From Rhodospirillaceae bacterium (GTDB taxonomy: Bacteria; Pseudomonadota; Alphaproteobacteria; UBA6615), in NCBI GenBank assembly GCA_018667335.1, contig JABIVD010000046.1:1-52538 (forward strand): DNA of 52,538 bases, written 5' to 3'. Below, piece by piece: positions 41,724 through 50,354 of this stretch (the first letter of the stretch is position 1; the number at the start of each line of letters is the position of its first letter). Under the pieces are notes generated by a model. The model was not told where the DNA came from. It searched no databases and was given only the letters and a program-made list of their open reading frames with translations. Position numbers and translations under genes: made by a program.

Positions 41724-43355
41724 ATGGCAGACGAATTCGACTACATTATCATCGGGGCCGGCTCCGCCGGATCCATTCTCGCCAACCGCCTGTCGGCGGG
41801 CGACGCGACCGTCTGCCTGCTCGAGGCCGGGCCGCCCGACCGCAATCCGTGGATCCATATCCCCGCCGGCTTCACGCGAACGCTGAGCAACCCCAAGGTG
41901 AACTGGCTGTTCGAATCCGAGCCGAGTGAGGGCACGGCCGGACGCGCGGTGTATGTCCCGCGCGGCAAGACCCTGGGCGGCTCCAGTTCCATCAACGGAC
42001 ACATCTACAACCGCGGCCAGCGGATGGACTACGACAGCTGGGCCCAGGAAGGGAACCGCGGCTGGGGCTATGGCGACATCCTGCCCTACTTCAAGCGCAG
42101 CGAGCGCCGCATCGGGCCTGCCAACAAGGGAGCCGGCGAGGATTTCCACGGCCGCGACGGCGAGCTCCCCGTCACCGACATCGACGGGCCCGAACCGATC
42201 TGCGACGCCTTCATCGACGGTGCCGTCGGCATGGGCATCCCGCGCAACCCCGACTACAACGGCGCGACCCAGGCCGGTGTCGGCTATTTCCAGCGGGTGA
42301 TCGAGAATGGCCGCCGGGTCAGCGCGGCACGCGCCTTCCTCCACCCGGTCAAACAGCGACCGAACCTCGACATCCGCACCAATGCCCACACCCAGCGCAT
42401 CCTGTTCGAGGGCAAGCGCGCCACAGGCGTGCGTGTCCTGCAGGGTGATCGCGAGGTCGAGATCCGGGCCCGGCGCGAGATCATTCTGTCGAGCGGCTCC
42501 GTCGGCTCGCCCCAGCTCTTGCAGATCTCCGGCGTCGGCCCCGCCGCACTGCTCAAGGATATCGGTGTCGAAGTGGTGCATGACCTGCCTGGCGTCGGTG
42601 AGAACCTGTCGGACCACTATGTCGTCCGCATGGTCGCGCGGGTCCGCAACGCACGTACGATCAACGAGCGCGCCCGCGGCCTTTCGCTGGTCCGGGAGGT
42701 CGCCGACTACGCTCTGCGGCGCCGGGGGATCCTCGCCATGTCGCCGAGCCAGGTCTTCGCGTTCTGGAAATCCCATCCGGCGATGGACCTACCGGACCTG
42801 CAGCTGATCTTCACGCCGGCCAGCTACAAGGAGGGCATGATCGCGCAACTCGACGACAATCCGGGGATGACCGCCGCCTCCTTCGCGTTGCGCCCGCTCA
42901 GCCGGGGCTATGTGCGCGCGCGCACGGCCGCGGCCGGCGACAAGCCCGCGATCCAGCCGAACTACCTGGCCCACGAGACCGACCAGCAGGTCACGGTCGC
43001 CGGGCTGCGCCTCGACCGCGCGATATTCAACACGCCGGAGCTCGCGCATTATTTCGATCATGAGATGACGCCGGGCAACGATTTACAGAGCGACGACGAG
43101 CTGCTCGACTTCGCGCGGCGCTACGGCACCACCGTGTTCCACCTGGTCAGCACGTGCCGCATGGGTGCTGCTGATCGCGACAACGTCGTGAGTGACGAGC
43201 TCAGGGTCCACGGCATCGAGGGGCTGCGCGTCGTCGACGCCTCGGTCATGCCGACCATGCCGTCGGCCAACACCAACGCCGCGACCATGATGATCGCCGA
43301 GAAGGGCGCCGACATGATTCTGGGGAACACCCCGCTGCCGGCGGCGAACCTCTAG
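41724..43355 (+). CDS. GMC-family FAD oxidoreductase (choline dehydrogenase-like)
   Basis: A 543-aa protein. The FAD motif YIIIGAGSAGSILANRL (residues 8-24) precedes the GMC signature KTLGGSSSINGHIYNRGQR and SSGSVGSPQLLQISGVGP. A C-terminal VFHLVSTCRMG (catalytic His) and PSANTNAATMMIAEKGADMI complete the pattern. It oxidises alcohols (choline, polyethylene glycol, sugars and others). The length is normal for bacterial choline dehydrogenase-type enzymes. It has no signal peptide. It is 19 nt after the aldo/keto reductase, and its end is 10 nt from the end of a convergent amidohydrolase. Confidence 0.92.
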   Translation: MADEFDYIIIGAGSAGSILANRLSAGDATVCLLEAGPPDRNPWIHIPAGFTRTLSNPKVNWLFESEPSEGTAGRAVYVPRGKTLGGSSSINGHIYNRGQRMDYDSWAQEGNRGWGYGDILPYFKRSERRIGPANKGAGEDFHGRDGELPVTDIDGPEPICDAFIDGAVGMGIPRNPDYNGATQAGVGYFQRVIENGRRVSAARAFLHPVKQRPNLDIRTNAHTQRILFEGKRATGVRVLQGDREVEIRARREIILSSGSVGSPQLLQISGVGPAALLKDIGVEVVHDLPGVGENLSDHYVVRMVARVRNARTINERARGLSLVREVADYALRRRGILAMSPSQVFAFWKSHPAMDLPDLQLIFTPASYKEGMIAQLDDNPGMTAASFALRPLSRGYVRARTAAAGDKPAIQPNYLAHETDQQVTVAGLRLDRAIFNTPELAHYFDHEMTPGNDLQSDDELLDFARRYGTTVFHLVSTCRMGAADRDNVVSDELRVHGIEGLRVVDASVMPTMPSANTNAATMMIAEKGADMILGNTPLPAANL

Positions 43356-43364
43356 GCAACGCCG

Positions 43365-44720
43365 TCAGGCGGAAAGCCGCTTCTCGAACTCAGTCATGAT
43401 GCGCGCCCGCGCGCCGGCGAGCTTGCCAACCAGCTCGTCCAGATTGTCCTGCACCATCACGTGATCGCGTTTGCGGAATTTGCCGCCGATCATGACGCTG
43501 TCGACGTTGCCGGGATGCGCATGCAGGACGATCGCGCTGGCCGGGTCATCCATCGGCATCATATTCAGCCCCTTGCTGAGCAACACGATATCCGCCTGCT
43601 TCTTCGGTGTGATACTGCCGACGCGATGGCCCAAGCGGGCCATCCGCGCGCCGTCGATCGTCGCCCAGCGCAGCGCGTCCATGCAGCTGATCGAGACGGT
43701 GGGGTCCGCCGCGCCGTGCGCCTTGATGGCGGCGATATTGTCGAGATTTCGCTGGTGCTGCAGGGTCATGCGCATGGCGGCAAACATGTCGCCACTGACG
43801 TCGGACTCCAGGTCCGTGCCGATGGAGACCGGCGCACCACGGTCCCGCAAGTTACCGGTCTGCGGATTGCCGAAACCCATCTGCAGCTCCGACTCGATGG
43901 TGACGGTGACATTGCCTCCCGCCCCCAGGATCAAGTCCAGAACGTCGCCGGCGATGTCGTTGCCATGCACGATGTTGGCGTCCGGCGTGATCAAATTCTC
44001 GGCGGCAAGACGTTCGAAACCATCCGGGGCATACATCGGACCACCGCCGACATGCATGCTGGCGATCAGGTCCAGTTCGCGCGCCAGGATCATGTCTTCG
44101 CGCGTCGTCTCGTAGGTCGAGCGGGCCGGCCCCAGAATGCCAAGGCCGAACGTCACCAGCTGATCGTCGGACGAGAACTTGCCACCGCGCAACCGTTCAA
44201 CCTCGCCCCGCGGCATCGGCACCTCGCTGAAGTGCTTCTGCCCCGGCTTGGGGTCCGGTTTCGGTGAGCCATGCAGGAACAGCGCGCGCAGGCCCGAATC
44301 CTCGAGCCCCGCGATGGCGGCATCGGTGTGGGCGGGTGTCGGGTTGTTATGACACCAGTCGACCAGGGTCGTTGTCCCGCAATCGATCTGGTTGAGCGCC
44401 CCGACAAGGGTCGATATGTGGATGTCGTCCGGGCTGAAGATCGTCGCCAGGCCTGCGTGTATACCCTTCATGTAGTCGGACATGGTCCAGTCGACCGCGA
44501 TCCCGCGCAGCACCGTTTGCCAGGTGTGCAGATGCGCGTTGACCAGGCCCGGAATCATGATCTTGTCGGTCGCATCGATGATCTCGGTCCCTGCGGGACA
44601 TTCCAGATCGGCGCCGACCGCGACGATGACGTCGTCATCGATCAACACATCGCCCGACGACAGATCGCCGATCTGCGCATCCATCGAAACGATGTGGGCG
44701 TTTTTGATCAGAATGGGCAT
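43365..44720 (-). CDS. Metal-dependent amidohydrolase (chlorohydrolase/deaminase-type)
   Basis: A 451-aa protein. The N-terminal metal pair is His63/His65 in GLVNAHLHTWQT. Later metal residues are His in MHVGGGP and VHGNDIA and the Asp in GTDLESD. This is the TrzN/AtzA, guanine or 8-oxoguanine deaminase branch of the amidohydrolase superfamily. These enzymes deaminate or dechlorinate aromatic N-heterocycles. The start at 44720 has GGAGG 8 nt upstream. It is convergent with the GMC gene and divergent from the FAD oxidoreductase. The substrate is not predictable from the motifs seen. Confidence 0.88.
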   Translation of the reverse strand: MPILIKNAHIVSMDAQIGDLSSGDVLIDDDVIVAVGADLECPAGTEIIDATDKIMIPGLVNAHLHTWQTVLRGIAVDWTMSDYMKGIHAGLATIFSPDDIHISTLVGALNQIDCGTTTLVDWCHNNPTPAHTDAAIAGLEDSGLRALFLHGSPKPDPKPGQKHFSEVPMPRGEVERLRGGKFSSDDQLVTFGLGILGPARSTYETTREDMILARELDLIASMHVGGGPMYAPDGFERLAAENLITPDANIVHGNDIAGDVLDLILGAGGNVTVTIESELQMGFGNPQTGNLRDRGAPVSIGTDLESDVSGDMFAAMRMTLQHQRNLDNIAAIKAHGAADPTVSISCMDALRWATIDGARMARLGHRVGSITPKKQADIVLLSKGLNMMPMDDPASAIVLHAHPGNVDSVMIGGKFRKRDHVMVQDNLDELVGKLAGARARIMTEFEKRLSA

Positions 44721-44851
44721 CTCGCATTCCTCCATCGGGCGGCGTGTCACCGCGCACGCGACGTCAGCCTAGCCCAACAATCGGGGGCGCACATCTCTGA
44801 TCGTGCCATACTGACACCGACAAAGACGGACTGAATACCGGGGGAAACGTC

Positions 44852-46441
44852 ATGGCGGATTATGACGGCATCATCATCGGCGCCGGCCACAACGGGCTGA
44901 CCACCGCGGCCTACCTGTCACGAACTGGCCAGAAAATCGCCGTGCTGGAGGCCAATCCCCAGATCGGCGGCGGCACCGCGACCGAAGAACCGGCCCTGCC
45001 CGGCCACCGCGCCAATCTGCACGCCAGCTTCTTCATGGGCCTTGGCCACGCGCCCCTGATGCGCGATCTCGAGCTGCAGCGTTTCGGCTTCTCCTATGTC
45101 GAACCGGAGGTCCAGCAGGCCGGCACCTTCCGCGACGGCAGCTGCGTCGTTATCCACAAGGATCTGGAAAAGACCTGCGCGTCGCTGGCCCGCTTCTCAC
45201 AGCGCGACGCCGACACCTTCCGGGACCTGTACCACCGCTACGTAGAGGAAATGCGGCCCCTGCTGGTGTCGCTGATGTACAACGCGCCGCTGCCCCTGGA
45301 CCAGCTGCAGGACCGGCTCTCGGGCCCGAAGGCGAAGGAGCTTCTCGGCCACGCCCAGCATGACCTGTTCTCCGTCGTGTCGGAGTATTTCGACGACGAC
45401 CGCATCCGGACCCTTTTTACGTCGTACATGCATGTCATCACGACGGAGAATGTGCCCGGCAGCGGGATGGTCTTCCCCGGCATCTTCGCCAACGTGACCG
45501 GCTTCACCCTGCCGGTCGGCGGCGCCATCGCCTACCCGCTGGCCTGCGCGCGCATCGTCGCCGCATCCGGCGGCACCGTGCGCACCGACACGCGGGTGCG
45601 CGAGATCACGGTCACCGGCGGGCGGGCCACCGGCGTGGTGCTGGATGACGGCACGACGCTCACCGCCGACCGCTTCGTCGCCAGCTCCATCGACACACCC
45701 ACGACGGTCGCCATGGCCGGCCGCGACCTGTTCGACGATGCGGTGACCGAGAAGCTCGACAACTGGCACTGGGGCAACCACAGCCTGGTGACCCTGCACC
45801 TCGCACTCAAGCAGGCGCCCATCTACAAGGCGCGCGACTTCGACCCGGACATCGATGCGGCCTACAACGTCTTCTTCGGCATGGAGGATCTGGACGAGGT
45901 GCGCAGCTGCTTTGCCGACTGCGAGGCCAAGCGCTTCCCCGATGTGCTGATGGGCAACGGCGCGTGCAACAGCGCGTTCGATCCGTCCTACGCCCCCGCC
46001 GGCCGCCATTCAGCCTTCTGGTGGCCCTTCGCGCCCTACGCGGTGGACGGCGACGCGGCCAACTGGGACGAAAAGCGCGCGGACTACACCCAGCGGATTC
46101 TCGAACGGTGGCGCGACTATGCCGTCAACCTCGGGGACGACAATGTTGACGCGACCTACCTCTACACGCCGCTGGATATCGAACGGCACAACACGAACAT
46201 GATCCAGGGCGCGGTGCGCATGGGTGCCTACATCCCCAGCCAGCTGGGCGTAAACCGGCCGCACCCGCAGCTCTCGGGCACGCGCACGCCGGTCGAGGGG
46301 CTGTATATCTGTGGGTCCGGTGTCGGCAACGGCGGCGGCATGAACGGCGCACCTGGCTATATCGCGGCCAACGCCATCGTCGACGACCTCGGTCTCACCC
46401 GCGACTGGACACCCGTCGCCCAACCCGAGTGGCGCGACTGA
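44852..46441 (+). CDS. FAD-dependent oxidoreductase (phytoene desaturase-like)
   Basis: A 529-aa protein. The dinucleotide-binding start GIIIGAGHNGLTTAAYLSRTG and IAVLEANPQIGGGTATEEP, with the C-terminal YICGSGVGNGGGMNGAPGYI, is the CrtI/amine oxidase family fold. Family members desaturate carotenoids or oxidise amines and retinoid-like molecules. No carotenoid biosynthesis gene is nearby, and the neighbouring genes are catabolic, so a carotenoid role is unlikely. The start at 44852 has GGGGGAAACGTC upstream. It is divergent from the amidohydrolase across 131 nt. Confidence 0.85.
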   Translation: MADYDGIIIGAGHNGLTTAAYLSRTGQKIAVLEANPQIGGGTATEEPALPGHRANLHASFFMGLGHAPLMRDLELQRFGFSYVEPEVQQAGTFRDGSCVVIHKDLEKTCASLARFSQRDADTFRDLYHRYVEEMRPLLVSLMYNAPLPLDQLQDRLSGPKAKELLGHAQHDLFSVVSEYFDDDRIRTLFTSYMHVITTENVPGSGMVFPGIFANVTGFTLPVGGAIAYPLACARIVAASGGTVRTDTRVREITVTGGRATGVVLDDGTTLTADRFVASSIDTPTTVAMAGRDLFDDAVTEKLDNWHWGNHSLVTLHLALKQAPIYKARDFDPDIDAAYNVFFGMEDLDEVRSCFADCEAKRFPDVLMGNGACNSAFDPSYAPAGRHSAFWWPFAPYAVDGDAANWDEKRADYTQRILERWRDYAVNLGDDNVDATYLYTPLDIERHNTNMIQGAVRMGAYIPSQLGVNRPHPQLSGTRTPVEGLYICGSGVGNGGGMNGAPGYIAANAIVDDLGLTRDWTPVAQPEWRD

Positions 46442-46485
46442 CCCCTCCGTCGTTCTCAGGTTCCGGGCACAGGTTTCCTCGTCCG

Positions 46486-46501
46486 TTAACGTTAAATTAA
46501 C
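46486..46501 (+). promoter_or_regulatory. CtrA-type box
   Basis: TTAA-CGTTAAA-TTAAC at 46486-46501 matches the CtrA consensus TTAA-N7-TTAAC without a mismatch. It sits in the 181-nt gap, 122 nt before the first gene of the signalling operon. CtrA is the alphaproteobacterial master regulator of cell cycle and, in many lineages, motility. Confidence 0.6.
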
Positions 46502-46622
46502 CTCAGAATCAGATGTTCGTATGCACGATTCAGCACGCGTCCATACCGCAGTTTGGCCCCGAGTAGGATCTGGCGCGCACGGATCAAATGACACCCCCGA
46601 CACACTCGGAACTGGAACCGCA

Positions 46623-47825
46623 ATGCTTCAACCAATGAAACTCTCGACCATGGGCGCGTTGGTGATGGGGTTCCTGTCCGGGCTGTCGAGTCCGGTACTC
46701 GCAATCAACGCGGACGCACCCATCGTGATTGGTCTCGATGCGGCCATGTCCGGCGTCGACGCACAGGGCGGTGAGGCTATTCGCCGTGGCGCGACAATTG
46801 CGATTGCAGAAATCAATGCCGCAGGGGGCGTGCTGGACCGGCCGTTCAAGCTGATGATTCGCGATCATCGCGCAAACCCGGCGCGCGGCATCGACAACAT
46901 GGACGAATTCGGCGCCACTAAGGATCTCGTCGCGGTGATCGGCGGCGTTCACACCCCTGTCGCCATGGCCGAACTCGAATCCATCCACCGCCATCAGTTG
47001 ATTTACCTCGGGCCCTGGGCGGCGGGTACGCCCATCGTTGCCAACGGCCACAGCCCCAATTTCGTGTTTCGCGTCTCCGTCCGCGATGAACATGCCGGCG
47101 GATTCCTGATCGAAGCGGCCCAAAATCAGGGCTTCAAAAGCCCCGGACTGCTGTTGTGGCGCACGGCCTGGGGTCGGTCCAACGAAAAGGCGATGACGGC
47201 AGCGTTGGGAAACAGCGACATCAATCTGGCCGGAATCGAGTGGTTCAACAGCGGCGAGCGGGATATGAGCCAACAGATAGCCGCGCTGGCCGCCAAGGGG
47301 GCCGATGTGATCATCCTGGTCGCCAATTCGGCCGACGGACGGGTTGCCATTCGCGATATCGCACGCATGCCGGCATCGAACAGGCTCCCGGTCATTTCCC
47401 ACTGGGGCATCACTGGCGGTGATTTCTACGAACGCGCGTCGGCTGATATCAAGCAGGTGGAGCTCACATTCCTGCAGACGTTCTCGTTCTTCGATTCACC
47501 CTTCCCCGACCGGACCAGCCACGTCTACGAGGCTTACTGCGACCTGTTCGGTCCCTGCACATCCGTCGCTGATGTTCGCTCGCCGGTGGGCGTCGCGCAC
47601 GCATATGATCTGGTGCATATGCTGGGCCGCGCGATCGAGAACGCGAACTCAACCGATCGCGTCAAAATCCGGGCTGCGCTTGAAAACCTGCCGTCCCACC
47701 AGGGGCTCATGCGAGATTACAACCCACCGTTTACTGCCAATCGCCACGATGCACTCGACGCCCGGGATTTTCGGTTGAGCCGGTTTAGTACAATGGGATC
47801 AATCGTACCCGCGGAGACGCGGTGA
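46623..47825 (+). CDS. ABC-type substrate-binding protein (Leu/Ile/Val-binding fold)
   Basis: A 400-aa protein. A signal peptide (about residues 5-30, STMGALVMGFLSGLSSPVLA) is followed by a periplasmic binding protein type-1 fold with AIAEINAAGGVLDRPFKLMI, VAVIGGVHTPVAMAELESIH and FVFRVSVRDEHAGGFLI. The family normally hands amino-acid-like ligands to an ABC importer. No permease or ATPase gene adjoins, and the gene ends in a 4-nt overlap with a sensor kinase. It is therefore inferred to sense for that kinase. An alternative start is Met at 46635. Confidence 0.85.
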   Translation: MLQPMKLSTMGALVMGFLSGLSSPVLAINADAPIVIGLDAAMSGVDAQGGEAIRRGATIAIAEINAAGGVLDRPFKLMIRDHRANPARGIDNMDEFGATKDLVAVIGGVHTPVAMAELESIHRHQLIYLGPWAAGTPIVANGHSPNFVFRVSVRDEHAGGFLIEAAQNQGFKSPGLLLWRTAWGRSNEKAMTAALGNSDINLAGIEWFNSGERDMSQQIAALAAKGADVIILVANSADGRVAIRDIARMPASNRLPVISHWGITGGDFYERASADIKQVELTFLQTFSFFDSPFPDRTSHVYEAYCDLFGPCTSVADVRSPVGVAHAYDLVHMLGRAIENANSTDRVKIRAALENLPSHQGLMRDYNPPFTANRHDALDARDFRLSRFSTMGSIVPAETR

Positions 47826-49933
47826 TCCTCTCCAACAAAATTCTGCCGCGGGTTCTGGCCCAGATACTGCCGATCATGGTGGTCGTGATGCTTGCCATCG
47901 GGTACTTCGCCCAGCTGACGGTCAAGCAGGCCGCGCTCGACGTGCATCAAAAACGGTTGGAACAGGTGGCCGCGCAATCGTCGACCGCGCTTGCCGTGAG
48001 ATTGCAGAACGTCGTCGACACGGCGCAAGCACTGGCCGCCAATGACCTGGTGATCAACAGCCTGATCGATCTGACAGACCGGGAACGCTACATCCCGACC
48101 CTGTTCCAGTCGCTTGGCATTCCCGGTTCAACCCGCGCCCGGGTGTCGCTCGTCGACTACCGCGGACGGCCCATCGCCTCCAACGCACCGGGGCTCGACC
48201 ATTCGGATAAGGGCTGGATTCCCAATGTTATGGGCGGGCATGAGCTGATCCGAACTGACGCTGGCGGGATGATTGTCGCCGTCCCCATCCTCTTCGAGAA
48301 ACTGGCCGAGGGCATGATCCTCGTCGAACTCGACGCACGGGGATTTGCCGATCTCGTCGCGTTGCCGGTTCAGGCGGACGGCTACGCGATAACAACATTC
48401 GATGGCAGCACCGTTTATACGTCCGCAGACACCCTGTTACCGGCAAAAGGCCCGGAAGACGGCCCCGGAGACCGAAGCGAAAGTTGGATGTCCGTCTCAA
48501 CATTGATCGCGGGATTCCCAAACTTAAGTCTCGTGATCGGTGACCGAATGGCGACCGTCCTCGTTCCGATCGAGCGGCAAGAAACATTCTTTCTGGTGGC
48601 AATTCTGTTGAGCATCGTAGCGGTGGGCGTCGGTATATTCGTCACCGCGATCAAGGTCGTCATCCCCATCCGGCAATTCATCTCCGGTGTCGAGAATGTC
48701 AGCAGTTCCGCCGATCTTGGATACAGAATAGAGCCTTTTGGCACCGAGGAATTCAGGAAACTGACGGGCAGCTTCAACAACATGCTGGCCGATATCGAAA
48801 GCACCACGACGTCGCGCGACTACACCGACGGCATCCTCAACTCCATGAACGAATTCATGCTCGTGGTTTCTGACGACGGCCGCATTCAGTCCGGCAACAG
48901 GGCAATGGCCCGTGCGCTGGGATGCCCGGCAGACGATCTGGTGGGGCGAAAGGTCTCATCACTTGTCACGGGCGACTGGCACGAACTCGTGACGTCGGTG
49001 AACGAGGATCGACGATCCGTAGAACGCAGTCTGATCATCGGAGAAAATTCCAATATCCCCGTGCTTGTCTCGGTGTCGCCAATGCACCCGAATGACGAGA
49101 GTCTCGACCAACCACACGAGGCCGAAGCAAGAACACTGATCCTCGTTCTGAAGGACATGACCGAGCAGATCCATGACAAGGCGCTGCTCGACCGTCATGT
49201 CAGCGACTTGGAGCGTTCTAACGCGGATCTGGAGCAGTTTGCCTATGTCGCATCCCATGATCTGAAGGCACCGTTGCGGGCGATCGACAATCTGGCCGGC
49301 TGGATCGAGGAAGATGTCGCCGACCGGATGTCCGACGACAGTCGCGGCCACATGACCCTGCTGCGGAGCAGAATAAAACGTCTCGAGGCCTTGCTCGAAG
49401 GCTTGTTGCGCTACGCCCGTGCGGGCCGCGACGAGACCGAACTTTCATATGTCGACACGGGGCCTCTGGTGTCCGAATCCGTTGAATTGCTCGGCGAGCC
49501 GGAAGTCCTCCGCGTCGACATCCCTGGCGATATGCCCTGGATCCAAACGTCTGCGGCCGCGCTGCAGCAGGTGTTCCGCAACCTGATCGGCAACGCCGCC
49601 AAACATCGTGACCGGGACAACGTCCATGTCACGATCGGCTACCGAAATTTGGGGTCCGTGGTTGAATTCACCGTGGCCGATGACGGGCCGGGAATACCCG
49701 AAGAGTTTCATCACCGTATCTTCCAGATGTTCCAGACACTCAAACGGCGGGACGAGGTCGAAGGCAGCGGGCTGGGCCTCGCGATGGTGCAGAAACTGGT
49801 GCGCGCCAACGGCGGCGAGATCGAGGTGGAATCGCACAACGGTGAAAGAGGTTCGGTTTTCCGGTTCACCTGGGCCAACCACATATCGGAACCCGAACAA
49901 GAATTTCAGATGGAGAGAAAGAATGTCGCATAA
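47822..49933 (+). CDS. Membrane PAS-domain sensor histidine kinase
   Basis: A 703-aa protein. TM1 is about residues 13-33, a ~220-residue periplasmic sensing domain follows, TM2 is about 245-270, then HAMP (about 270-325) and PAS (about 335-450). The HisKA part contains YVASHDLKAPL (phospho-acceptor His479). The ATPase part has NAAKHRD and the DDGPGIPEEF and EGSGLGLAMV boxes. The start is GTG at 47822, overlapping the upstream stop as GTGA. Coupled to a periplasmic binding protein, it probably receives a ligand signal through that partner. Confidence 0.92.
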   Translation: MILSNKILPRVLAQILPIMVVVMLAIGYFAQLTVKQAALDVHQKRLEQVAAQSSTALAVRLQNVVDTAQALAANDLVINSLIDLTDRERYIPTLFQSLGIPGSTRARVSLVDYRGRPIASNAPGLDHSDKGWIPNVMGGHELIRTDAGGMIVAVPILFEKLAEGMILVELDARGFADLVALPVQADGYAITTFDGSTVYTSADTLLPAKGPEDGPGDRSESWMSVSTLIAGFPNLSLVIGDRMATVLVPIERQETFFLVAILLSIVAVGVGIFVTAIKVVIPIRQFISGVENVSSSADLGYRIEPFGTEEFRKLTGSFNNMLADIESTTTSRDYTDGILNSMNEFMLVVSDDGRIQSGNRAMARALGCPADDLVGRKVSSLVTGDWHELVTSVNEDRRSVERSLIIGENSNIPVLVSVSPMHPNDESLDQPHEAEARTLILVLKDMTEQIHDKALLDRHVSDLERSNADLEQFAYVASHDLKAPLRAIDNLAGWIEEDVADRMSDDSRGHMTLLRSRIKRLEALLEGLLRYARAGRDETELSYVDTGPLVSESVELLGEPEVLRVDIPGDMPWIQTSAAALQQVFRNLIGNAAKHRDRDNVHVTIGYRNLGSVVEFTVADDGPGIPEEFHHRIFQMFQTLKRRDEVEGSGLGLAMVQKLVRANGGEIEVESHNGERGSVFRFTWANHISEPEQEFQMERKNVA

Positions 49934-50354
49934 GGACGTCACGTTCCTGCTTGTCGAAGACGACGAAGTCGACATCATGCATCTGCAGCGGTCCTTCAAG
50001 AAATTGGATATCGCCAATCCGATGCTGGTGGCAAACGACGGTGTCGAGGCGCTGGAGATACTCCGCGGAGAAAACGGTCATACGCCGCTCGGGCATCCCT
50101 ACATAATCCTGCTCGACCTCAACATGCCGCGCATGTCGGGATTGGAATTTCTGCATGAAGTTCGAAGCGATCCGGCACTTCGTCGCAGCGTGATCTTCGT
50201 TCTGACCACCTCGAACGACGATCAGGACAAGATCAAAGCTTTCGACAACCACGTCGCCGGATACATCCTGAAAAGCGAGGCCGGTATTTCATTCCCCGAA
50301 GCGCTGGAGATGCTGGACTGCTATTTGCGCGTGGTGGAGCTGCCAGCGGCATGA
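49923..50354 (+). CDS. Rcp1-like single-domain response regulator
   Basis: A 143-aa CheY-like receiver. FLLVEDDEVDIMHLQRSFKK (acidic cluster) leads to phospho-Asp65 in IILLDLNMPRMSG, the Thr switch in VLTTSNDD and Lys at LKSEAGI. The DD(x)VD...HLQ variant is the Rcp1 type seen beside phytochrome/PAS kinases and signal relays. It overlaps the kinase gene by 11 nt and shares its last ATGA with the following REC-GGDEF-EAL gene. It has no output domain and is probably a phosphate relay or an adaptor. Confidence 0.92.
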   Translation: MSHKDVTFLLVEDDEVDIMHLQRSFKKLDIANPMLVANDGVEALEILRGENGHTPLGHPYIILLDLNMPRMSGLEFLHEVRSDPALRRSVIFVLTTSNDDQDKIKAFDNHVAGYILKSEAGISFPEALEMLDCYLRVVELPAA

